DNA of 64,000 nucleotides. Origin: Onchocerca volvulus. Taxonomy: Eukaryota > Nematoda > Chromadorea > Rhabditida > Onchocercidae. Below are positions 37,823-50,700 of the stretch, in pieces. Made by a program: the position numbers and the translations under genes. Every line of letters starts with the position of its first letter. Positions within the stretch are counted from its first letter, which is position 1. Location: assembly GCA_000499405.2 (NCBI GenBank), contig HG738137.1:17692581-17756580 (forward strand), written 5' to 3'. Below the pieces are notes generated by a model. The model had not been told where the DNA came from, made no database searches, and worked only from the letters and a program-made list of their open reading frames with translations.

Positions 37823-40800
37823 TTTCTCCACAGAACTTTGATTTGCTTGGATAGTTGAGATTCGTGGATGTATCCACGAATTCGGGGATATATCCCTGAA
37901 ATGCTTCCTTCCTTCCTTCCTTCCGACAGCTGCGCCTTTCCGAATCATCGTCATCGTTTTCTTGAGTTGAAATTGAAAATTGAGATGGAGAAGATCAGAA
38001 CGAATCACACTTGCATGCATATACACAAGCACTCTCTCTCTGTTGGCCAAACTTTTTCACTTCTTTAGCCTTTCAGGCAACAAATATTACCTCACTTCGG
38101 ATCCCACCCGTTTGCCACTTCAAAACAACCGTATAGTTTGTTCAGCTAACTTACATATATTTATGAATTATTTTTGATTTCTTCCCTGTCAATTCTTTTG
38201 CTTTCAGTAACAGAACATTATTTCGATCACGAGATTATTCCTCAGTTATATCGCATTATACTGCTTAAAGGTACACGGTATTTAATGATAAACTGACGTA
38301 GAGACTGATTTTTTTTTTTTTTTTTTTTTTGCATCGTTAAGAAATTTGATCTTTATGAGAAGTTAGGAAATGTCTTTCATTCTCGTTTTACTGATCATTG
38401 TTCATATAATCTGTGTGTGATCAAGTTTTTCAATAGAGCGGAAAATACTAATTACAACACTTTTCCTCTTGGTAAAATGATCCCTCGAACAGTGTTATTC
38501 CGGATCTTTTTACCGTATAAATTTTGTTACTGATAATTATATTTCACTCCTTATGTCACTAAACTTTGCAACTCTAAAATCACCTGTCACTGACCTCTGT
38601 CACCAACAGTTGTGTTTCATCCATCTATTATTACATTTTGCTACTGATGATTGTATTTCATTCGTCTGTTGTTAAATTTTGCTATGATAATTTTCATGTT
38701 TAGATTATGTCAAATTTATGTAATTATGGATGAGGAAATTTATTATTCAATTCCATATTCAATTGTTCGTAAAAATTTGTCTAGTAATTGCCAAGACAAT
38801 AATTATTGGAAAAATTTATTTTCTAGTAGGAAAATTATTGGTAATATAAATTATGGAATTATTTGAATCACTGGAAAGTTGCGTCTTGATTTTTTCTTCT
38901 TGGTTGTTGATAATAGCGATATTTATTGGGAGCTTGCTTCATGAAAAATAAATACATGGTAGAACTGAATGGAAGCCATATTGAAAAAACATTGTTCATC
39001 GAATTGTTGATGAAAATTATGATCATCGCAGTAGATAATATTCACCCTTTTTATAATGAAAGTTGCTTTCCAATATTCCAGATATTGAATAAGTTTAATT
39101 ATCGAATGTGGAAATTCATACAATATTCCAGAAATAGCATATGAGTTTGATTGTCAGACCGGAAAATTTACATATAAATTAGTTCGCACTATTTTATTAT
39201 TGAAGTTAAGCTTGGTAATCGCAAACAGCGATGAGAATTACATTAGATATCGTAACCTTCACTTATATTCATCGAAACAATGAGTCATGTGAGAAATATT
39301 CTGTAATGTAAATAATATGAATACAGCAATTTTACGAAATCACTTGTTTATACCAAGTTATTGATTATTTGGACATATTTATTTTATAAAATATTTCGGT
39401 TATTCCGACAATCGTTGCCCAATTTTGAGCAAATCAAATTTGTTATCTATTTCTTTTTTGCTATTATTTGTCACTTTTGCCGATATTTTTTTTATGACTG
39501 ATGTTGTCACTAAGAACAGATATTCATAATCCTAATATCCTTATTGGTTATTTTTATTATTGATATGAATGAAAAAATAAAAAGACAAGTCGAAAAGCAC
39601 AAATTTGAATTTAAAACCAGTTTTTTTTTTGAGGAAACTATATTATGTACAACTACTTTAGGTAATTTAAATTGAAATTATTAGTAGGGATGACATTTTT
39701 GAGATTTTTTTTAATAATTCAACTTTGTCTTCAGAAGAATAAACTTTCCCGATATTAGATAAATATGTAGTTGAGATTAATAAATCTATTTAAAAGTAGC
39801 TTATGCGTCTCCTAATTAAGGTTTAAATGAATCTGAGAGAGATCAAAACTTTACCTTTTTGGTTAAGTTTGTTTCCCTATAACAACAATCGCTTATGGAG
39901 CACACAATTAGATACTTATTTTTCGATGACGAAAAATTGGTCATTTTAGAGAGAAATGGAAAGAATTTTCTCAAAGTAAATGTAAAAGGTAGAAAAAATT
40001 CGGAACATTGCGAAGTTGAAATGTAATAGAAATTAATATTTCATTTCTTCATGATAGAAAATTCTGACCATTAAGAGAAGGGGAACAATAATCCAAGCAA
40101 ACTTGTCCGTGAAAACCGTTATGCCGTTATTTCGATTCGTTGGTATTTTGCAACCAATAATCGTTGCCACAGAGTAATTCGTCACTAACATGCCGAGATT
40201 TACCATTTCTAATATATCTGATAGTAAAATAAGTGTTACGCTGAAAAGCGGAATAGTCTTATTGATAATAAGAATATAGAATTGTTATTATCATATGAAT
40301 GTGAATATTTAAATTTCAAAAATGAATTAAAAATGTCTTCTTTTTATTAAGGACTAAAAATCACTTTTTCATTTCATATTGTGGTATAAATTTAAGTATT
40401 CGTATGAAAATCTCTTGCTGATAACTTCAAGTATCAATCCACGATGTATATTATTCATTTGATATTGTCTACTATGATTATTTCCAGAGAACAAAATGCG
40501 ACAGTTTTTTTATAATTTTGAAAGATGTACGAATTCCTTGAAACGCAATTCTTAATCTCTGATAAGTTTAACCTTTTCTTCTGAGATTATTCTTATTGTA
40601 ATATCTTAATGCTTATTTGTTAAAAAAAAACAATAACATAAGAAGAAGAACTTATATGTGAAACAAAGAGCAGATCTATTCAGTTTCTTTACTTCATTTT
40701 GGAAGTTTCCATGCACAAACTTTCCCACTTTTGTGGTACATTTAAAAGATTGCTACTGCTTTTGCGATACATTTCTGTATTATTGATTTGAAGAAACTTA

Positions 40801-42883
40801 TTATGCTGATGAAATTTGCTGCAGTACTTGCGATTATTTTGACTGATCACTTACTTTTTGATTGATTCCCTGGATTCTTTGCGGATCTCTCTTTCATCTA
40901 TTGCGATTAAATATTGAAAATCAAATTAACACGAAGAATTTAGGTGAAGATAAAAGTCTCAATCATTCTGTTTATTCTATTCTTCTTAAAAAATTTGAAA
41001 CTAATTCTTGCCTCGAGCTTGGATTTATATTTCTGCTCTGGAGTATTTACAAAATCTACATATTTTATCTGCTATAATCATTTATAGCGCTTTTCTCTTT
41101 ATTATACATGTACCGAACAATCGTTCATTCATCGGTTATCATCACTATCTGCACCATTGCTATTATTATCATTAAAAATAACAATAATAATAAAATAACT
41201 GTGTTACAAAATGTCACGAATTTCGGACACAGACAAAGACGACAAAGTTCTTTCCGAAGAAGAACGATTCTACTACTTGCGATTGATGGCCAAACCATCA
41301 AGTGGCAAGTATGAACCAATAAAAATAAAATTTGTCCGATGGGAACCACCATCTCCTCAACAAGAAAGTCCTGTAACTGATCATGATCTCGAGGTATGTC
41401 ACATCATTCATCTATCGAGAAGATTTCATCATTTAAACGTTACATGGCGAATATTTATCGCTAAAAGTATATAATGCGCTTTACTTTTAAATAATCAGTA
41501 GCTATAGTGAGTAATGATTATGTAAGTCTCAATTGTTCATTTATTTCTTCGAATTTTTGCAAGAGATTCTTTAAATTTCAAAATATCGAATCACATTTAA
41601 TTTATGATGCATATATTAAGTTTTAAAGAGTTAAATTATCGGCTTTTCATTATTTACAATATATAACATAACATACTAAAGTATGGATTTAAATGTATTC
41701 TTAATTTTTTATCTCCCAGTTATTCATTATTACTAACGGAAGATGACTGAGCATTTTCAATTATGATTAAAGATTATGGAAATTCTTCAATCTTCGGCAT
41801 TCCTTTTTACTACTTTTATTACTGGAGAAATAATAAGACTTCACTACTATTTTGTTTATTCTACTTCTTATTTACCGTAATCAGTTAGAATCAATTATCT
41901 GCATAATGAATATGTAAAAGATTTTCTGAATGAAGGATCTAGTTCAAATCAAATCTAGCAGTTCTAAGTTGTCGAATCAAATTTAAATTAATTGATAAAT
42001 GATTGCGTTGAATGCTGCAGGCCTTTCATGCATTGAACATAGATATTAGAATTTTCTTTTTCTCAAGATACAATAAATTTCTCGCCTGTAGAATCATATT
42101 CGGGAATTTGGGCATCATCGAATATCATCACTTGAAAGAAGTTCACGATGTTCTAACTTTTTTAGCCTCATTTTAATCTATCCATTTAGATTAGTTAATT
42201 AAAAATGATAAGCATTTCATCATTTTTTAATATTTGTGAATTATTTCATACAAACCAATGATTCAATCAACGGATGAACTCTTTGAAGGACTTCTTCTTG
42301 GCACATATGGCTTCAGTTTTTTTATTATTTTAAAGAAATAATTGGAAAGCTTTTATCGATAAAGTCAAGAAATGCATCCTTACATTTTTCATCTAAAGTA
42401 AACATTTATTGTTATTACATTTATTTCGAAAATGTCTTGATATCATTTGATAAAGTATTACTTTTGATAAATTTAAAATGAAATTAAACTGTGAAAAAGA
42501 AAAAATTTCTTCCGAAATTTCACGTCTACGAGAAGAATATAAAAAATATAATATTTTTAGCTATCACATTTAACTTATCATTTTTTTTTCATTTTTTTTT
42601 TCTACCTTACAATTTCTTGCAAAAGTCTAAAACGACGTCAATGAAATGATGAGAGAATAGCATATGGCGTAAAAAAATATTATTTCATCTTTCAAAGGTT
42701 AGAGTCCATTCGATCATATTATCTTGAAAACTTCAATTGCGATATTTTTTGAAAACAATCGTGATTTTTCGTTCTTTCCTTTTTTTTTTCCGAATTTTCA
42801 AAAGGCATCAAATGACATAACTCTTTCTTGAAATTTTCAAATTCATTTTCCTGCCGTCATTTGATTATTTCATTAAAGCATCA

Positions 42884-42922
<39 letters not shown>

Positions 42923-44694
42923 TTTTAAAGATGTCGATCATCTGTTTAGACATCTTAACAAACAAAAAATTGAAAATTGAACTCTTTGAATAACTAAACG
43001 ATTTGCTAAAAGCTTATACTACTATGTCTGTTATGTTTATTCCTATGACTAGAAGATATATATATATTTCTTTTTTTTTTTTTTTTTTTTTTTTGCAATA
43101 TAACTACTTAAAGTACAGAAAAATAAAAAAATTCTGAAAGAATAAAGTCAATTTTGTAGATTATCGAAATTTTTAAATTATGCATCAATTTGAGTTCCAT
43201 ATTTATTATACTAACTTATTTATTGAATTTATTTAGATTACTTTTTGATTTAATAATTTCGATGCTTTAAAAAAAAAAGTGAATTTAAGGATAGAAATAG
43301 AAAAATGAACTTATTCAGTCTCACTTCATAGTCTTGAAAAGCAAACCCAAACATTTGCAGCTGAAATGATTTATTGCTTTAGCTACTTCTGTAGATAATT
43401 TTGAACTTTCAGTCAATTCTAAATATTCGGGATGAAATTTTCCAAACTTCAATTAGTCTGAAATATTGATTGAATCATTTGGTTATTTATTTTAATTATT
43501 TTGCCCAATAACGGTCATACTGAATTTCTGATTTATTCGGAAAATCAAAAGATGAAAAATATCCATTTTATTAGAAGCATATTCTCATTACTTTCACTGC
43601 GTAGTTAATGTGAATTGAGTATAAAAATTGAGCTATATTAAGTTTATTTTAAAGTTGATAATATAAAAAATATCAGTAGAATATCAAACAAACAATCCTT
43701 GATCTTTTGTTAAAATAACGAATCAAATTCCATCTTCCGTTTTACATTATTCTTTTACCATTTTCATTGTTTTTTAAATGAAATTAAATATTTTAACTTT
43801 TTTCACAAAAAAAGAAAAAAAAAAGAAAATCCAATTTATTTTAACAGAAGTTTTGTTTATTGTTTCATTAAAATATATTTTCAGAGTCAAGCAATGCGTG
43901 TGGTACGAACAATCGGCCAAGCATTTGAAATATGTCATAAAGTAGCACAGGAACAGATGCAAGAGAAGTATCAAGAAGATTCAGAAAATGGTTACAATGC
44001 AAAAAATAAAAGTAAGTTTTCTTTTTTTCCTTTTTTATTAGCTAAAAATTATAAGTCAATTTTAGTAATAAGAAAATTTATTTTTTGTTATGAATGAAAT
44101 TAATCTTTAATGAAAGATTCATTTCACGGAAGATTTTAATTTTTTCTTTCTCATTAACTCTGCTATTTAACATTTTATTTTGCATGCAACACTAATAATT
44201 AGATTTTCATCGGCTTCATTTTCCAAATATTTTTTATTATTCGTCAAAAATTCATTGTATTGATCAGTAAACGTGAGAAATGTGCTTTTATTTTGATTTT
44301 AAATGACGATAATTTACATTTTTAATTACAGTATGACTGAGTCATTACGTTACAGATGGACAAAGTTTCGGAAAACTTTTCATCATTCAAAAAAGCATAA
44401 TATCCTTAAATAAATTAATTAGTTTGATCAAAAATTAGCAATAGTTTTTTTTGTGATAATCATCAAATGCATGAAATATTTTGATGATGATTATTATATA
44501 ACAATAAAAAGTAGAAATTTTAATGTGAAATTCATTTAATTACTAAATTAATTAATTCACGTAACAATTAATTGATAAATATAATTTTGGGAAAATTTCT
44601 ATTAATTAATCTCCATCTGAATTAATTAGTTTAATAGTTGAATGATTGATTCCTATTCAGATATTAGATTAATGATTAATGAAGCATCTTCTCC

Positions 44695-44728
<34 letters not shown>

Positions 44729-47700
44729 GATTTTCGTAAAAATTCGCAAAAATTGTGAAATAATTTTTCAAATTTTTGTGAAATTTCACAAAAACTGTGA
44801 AGTTGTCAATTTGTGTAAGCATTATCTTACTTATAGCCATCCATAAATCATTTATAGCAAAGCCATCGATTATTCGAGAGTTGATCAATGCACAATCTAT
44901 CTACATAATCCATTCATCAGTCACATCTTCAATTTTTTTAAATCTATAGCGAAACACAATTAGTCTTTTTCTCACTATCACTAAGAAAAGAAACTTTTCT
45001 ACGCTGAAAATTCCTTCTATCTCTTCTTCCACTTTATTTTATCCATCTATTTCAAGGAAATTTTTCTTTAAGTAGTATTTAAAAATTATGAGAATTCGCA
45101 GTAATTTTTGTTTTCATTGTTTTTCTCCGAGAAAAAAAAAAAGCTTTTTTCGAAATATTTTTAAATCATCTTTATAATTATAGAGTAGTTGAAATATTTT
45201 GCGGAATGTTATTTACGATCTAATGAAAAGTTGGTTAAAGATTTGTATTCTAGTTAATTACAATAGTAACGTTGTGAAGAATAATATAATTTGAATAAAT
45301 TCAAATGATATTGTTATCTTAAGTCATCTTAATAACTTGGAATAATTATTCCTTGATTATACGGTTAGATAGAAATTCAGGAAAAGAAAAATTTTAGTTG
45401 TCTTTTTTTTTATGCAATATATCATTACTTTGAATTTCAATGATTAGTTTTGAAACGGTCGAATAATTGCACTTTGTGCTGCACAGAAAACTAAATAGTA
45501 AAATATGTCATAGATATAGATGATTCTTCGTAAAATTTAAAAATAATAGTTAAATAATCAAAGATTACAAAAAGCCTTAACAATAATTTTTTTCCTAATT
45601 GCAAAGAAATGATCGATGGATGTTTCTGAAAACAGTTGGTACCAAACTATCTTCAGACATCAAAAGTTGTAATTTGAAGATTTCTTAAAATTATACCAAC
45701 ATTAGAGAAATTTCTTAAATTTATGTAAAACTATGAAGAATTTGATACTCCACTATACATTTGATAAATTATAGCAATTTTTTTTTTTATTGGATCAGAA
45801 GTTGAGTATAATCAAATTCAGGCAAAAAATCTGACCTATGATTTTTTCCTGCTAATTTATGTTCTATTTTGATACAAAAAACTTTTGCAAATTGATCGAA
45901 AAAGAAAATTAATTGTTGTCGATCAACGCTGCTAATTCCTGTTTTACTTAAGAAGAAAACTTTTCCGATGAGTTTAAAGTAACATGACTTTCATGAGTGT
46001 CAAATTATTCCTGCTGATTTTTACAGGTGTTTACAACTTTTTTTACGAAATCTTCTTGCTTTTTACTATTCCTTCTTGTCTAATCCAGCGTGAATTAATA
46101 TTTTTGATTGAAAGGTGTATGACATATCAGAGATGCCTTATCAAATTTCAACTTAATGCTGCCTTTCCTCTATTCAAACAATTTCACCATTGCTATCATT
46201 TCAAAATTTCATCACTGCTGTCATTTTCAAGGACTGCTTTACGAAAATGCTATTTGCAAATAATTTGTAACCTGCAGAAGAATACATTTCGATTTTATTC
46301 TTCTTTCCATCAAATCATTTTTAATTCATCTGCCCAACGATAGATTCTATCCAGAAACTTCTTCTTCTTCTTCATCTTCTGATATTAGAAAAGAATCGAT
46401 CTCAGGAAGAATGATTTATTTGTTTACATCAGTACGGTCATTTTATCATTTTTTTTTTTACAATTTATCTTAATTTTTATTTGATAAAGAAATTTTTTGC
46501 TTAAATTTGCTTCAAAAATGCATAGAAATTATGTAATATATATATATATATATAAAAGAATAGCATCAAAATCGTTTGATTACTGTAGCTTTGTTTTTTA
46601 TTTGATTCAAAATGATTTTTTAGCTTTCATTTCTCTTTGGAGAAATCAAGAATCAGAAAAGTTTTTTTTTTTTTTTTTATTCATATCGTTCAAATATCTG
46701 AGATTTTATAAATATCAATTTTCTGTTAAACTATTCAAAACTTCCTGTTAGAACAAAATTGCATTAAAAATATCATGATACAGAAGTCTGGCTTCTTCAA
46801 AAAACAGAAAAACCGTAGCGACCATCATCGAAAGCATCCTCCCAGAAAGTTGAATATATTTTCAATCGAGAATGCGAAAGAATTTGACGATGATGATTTT
46901 GATGCAAGAGATATTAAATCACAACAAATGATTCCACGAAACAAACAGGAGCGCCACAAATTTTTTAAAATCAGTGATAAAATTAATAATCTAATCGGTA
47001 AGTAAGGAGTTGAAATTCTTTCAAGACTTCTATTTTGTGTAAGATTCTATCTTCTTGACCTCATTTATATATTGTTTAGAAGATGAAACGAACTAGGCAT
47101 TAAAAATTGTAAAGGAGAATCCAGAAATACGTGTAATATATACTACTTGCTAAGCGGACTATTAATAATGATTTTTTTTTCTTTTCTTTTAGCAACAGTT
47201 CATCGTTTCGAATAAAACAGATTTAACTTCTAATCAATTTCAGCCTCTTTGGAATATCTCTTATCTGAACTTAACATTCGCTTTTGTACACTTCCTCTAT
47301 CCTCGTATCATCTTCACTAAATTTCATTAGATAATTCATTTCAATTTCTCTTCCTTTTTTTTCTTCTTCTTTTCCATTTTTTTTTTCGGTATGATTTATA
47401 GTTTTCTTCCAGCATGCTCTATTAAATTCTGAGTTTTTTTTTTCCTTTTTTTTAAATATGAAAAATAACAAAATTCTAACTTTCATCAGATGCTTCATTT
47501 CAATTTCTCTTCTTTCTTTTTTTTTTTCTTTTTTTCCATATAATTTATGGCTTTCTTTCAACATACTTTATTAAATCCTTTTTTTTTATTTTTTTAAATA
47601 TAGAAAGTAACAAAGTTTTTTTTTTCCCCTTTCATTCTCTAACAACTTGCAGAGTGTATCCATTGCATTTAACATATATCGAATGATTTTTATTTCATTC

Positions 47701-50700
47701 AAAATATTAAAGAAATGAATGTTTGTCTAATAATGCAAATGTTGAAAGTTTATTGTTATTTTAAATTATGATTTATTTAACAATGAATATTTTTCAAATA
47801 ATTTACATTAACGAATTAGATTTGTTTCATGAAGTTCATAAATATGATTTATAATTCAAATGAAAAGTAAAATTCATCCACATCAATTCTGAATATAATC
47901 AGCAAAAAGAATATTGCTTGTATAATTAATCATATTGAAATGAAAAAAGGATTTCTTCAAAATTCTGCGAATTTACAGTTTTCTGAATTAAACCAAAAAA
48001 GTAATTTATAACAAATTCTTGTGATAGTAACATTGATCACTATTCCATTAATTACAGATTCACTCACAAGTATCGAAGGTGAACACACTGAAATAGAGGA
48101 AAAGTTAGCGAAAGTAAGTGAAGCTTCACGTAGTCCATCACCAATGGATGAACAACCATCAACGCTTGCGACATCTACCACACCTGTTTACATGCAAAAG
48201 CATCATTCCATGGTATTTTTGTTGCCATAACTATCTTTCATTACGATTATTATATATATACAAATATTGACAATTAAGCGTTAAAAGTACTGTATTACCG
48301 TATTGATTATATTTTGATACCATAGTGATCGTATACTATAATACCATACTAATGCTACTGTAATATCGTATAATCAATAATTAACAGTTATAAAACTAAT
48401 ATATTTGAAATGGTTTGAAGTATTGAATGTTTGTAAAATTTTAGTTTGGGACACAAAAACGTTCCGATTCAATCGCAAATCCATCGAATGTAGTAGAAGC
48501 GACAATCTTCGCTACTAATGCTCAAGCAAGCACATCCGGTGAAGCGCAAAAATTATCATCAATAATTTCAGCGCATCAAACACCTCAACCCGCTTCAACT
48601 TCCGGAAATCCACCAGTCATCACCGGGTAATCGTTCGCTGATTTTTCTCTATAACTCGCTATTTTTCAAACTTTCTCAACGAATTTTTGCTCTTTTGCAC
48701 TAGATCATCTATTAAACTTGAAATGAATGCAAATTTACCATTGAAAAAAGAAGCCTAAGATAACTTAACTTCAAGCTTCGTGCACTTTCATTGATTTTTT
48801 CCCATATTCCCTAAATATTTGATCCATTGATTGTTACTTTTTGAATTTTAATTAGCTGAGTCGTTTTTGCACATTACAGTGATCCACTGCCATTTGTATC
48901 CGGTTCCTCAACTTTACCGCATTCAATGACGTGGGGACCACATGTGACCTCTGGTCAGTTCCAATCAATTCAAACACTCGATCAACGTGGTTTGCCGACT
49001 ATGCCTTATTATCCTGTTTGTTCTGTTTTCCCCTACTGACTCAAAATTTAATTTTCAATCCCTTAATTTTTATTTAGAAACTTTTGAAATTAGTTTTGTT
49101 CTCCTAATTCATTTTCTATGATGCATCTTTTAAAAAATAAAAAAAGACTTGATAATTAAGATGGAATGATATCATGCTAAGTTATTTCATAGAGGCAGAC
49201 GCCATCTTTGAAAGATGAAATTTAGTAACCAATTGATTCATTTTTGATAATTTGATCTAATCAATAAAACTAATCAGTGATATCTTTTATATTTCAAAAA
49301 TATTTTTTCTTAAATTTTAGGCATTTTAGAAAGTTATTTTTTTAGATGCCAGTGATGGCACCATCAGTATCGATGCCATATGGACTCAGTTCACCATATT
49401 TATTATCGCCTTATTCAACTCTGCCATTACCGAGGAATACCTCCGAGCAGTCCTCGACTACAAATCCGAACATTCCTGGAAGTCCTCTTGAAGGACAAGA
49501 TCTCACCAGCTATCAGCTTAGTTTATCATTAGATCAGGTGCATATTTTTGAATTATTAGATTGAATGAAGTTTTAAATAATAAAAATTGAAATGCAGCAA
49601 TCAATTGTCTGACTCCTGAAATGTTATTTATTCGAAATCAAATCAATTTTTTCTTTTTTTTGCTCGATAATTGGCGGATTCTCGGATTATTGCACAAGTA
49701 ATCTAATCTCAGTAGCATTGTATCAGATTTTTGCATAAAAATAAAATCTTTTTGTATTATTGTTAAATAAGTTGCTAGTTTTTTTTTTTTTTTCCAACAT
49801 CAAAAATTGTTTATTACAGTATAATCAACATTTAATACGTTCGCAATTGGATCAAGCTCAACAAACTGCTCAAGTGGCAAGTTGCCAGGTGCAATTATTA
49901 AGAGATCAGTTGACAAGTGAGACAACTGCTCGAATAGAAGCACAGGTTTATATCATCATTTATTCTTGAATTTTAAGAGTAGAAACCATCCAAAAGAAAA
50001 AAAATTTAAATCTATCATACAGTTAATTAATTAATCAAAATGGTAGAGAACAGCCTGTTCTATCATTTTGATTGATTAATTAAACTGAATGAAATTTACT
50101 TGTCCATCAATTTAATTTAGTTAAATTTTAATTAAGTGAAAAACTTTCTTTTTCTATTCAACTCATTCATTTAATTAATTGATTAATTAACTGCAATAAT
50201 AAGAGATATTCTGTAATCGCCGGTGTGTAGTTTAGTAATGACAGGTATTACACATATGCATCATAACATATCATATCATATCATATCACATTTCAGTCTC
50301 GAACACATCAACTATTAAATGCAAATCGTGAATTGTTAGAACAAGTGCAATCACTCGTCTTAAGGCTTCAATCGCTCGAGACAAGACTTGCCGAAGAAAT
50401 TCAAGAACAAATCACTCAGCCAGTACAAATTTTTCTGCTTTTTAGCTAATAAAAAAGAACAAAAAAAATAATAAAACACTTTCATCTTTCACTCGTATAA
50501 TTGATGAAATTTTAATTCCTATCAAAATTTTTTTTTGAAATTCATTTTTATCCAATTCAAACCCATATTTTCAGTCAACATCAAGAGGAAAGTTAGAATC
50601 CGCAGGATTACTAATGAAGGCTTCAGGATCAAAGCTAACAACCCAAATGACTGCTTCATTATCGGAACAGTTTAAGAATGAAGCAAAAGTTCCTGGACCA

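Larger units (their letters stand above)
35316..41210. other. middle of the long dyc-1 intron
   Basis: AT-rich sequence without supported exons. It holds (TA)n at 37412-37429, (TC)n at 37793-37818, (TTCC)n at 37905-37924, a T tract at 38310-38330 and a small tandem repeat at 38609-38692. The region just before 41211 probably contains a second dyc-1 promoter. Confidence 0.55.

Noticed and set aside
37772..38068. Overlapping frames on both strands
   Set aside because: Both run through (TC)n and (TTCC)n repeats in a dyc-1 intron; no splice support.
45984..46343. 119-residue + strand frame in dyc-1 intron
   Set aside because: F/L/I/C-rich translation of pyrimidine-rich intron sequence; no phase-compatible splice sites to dyc-1.
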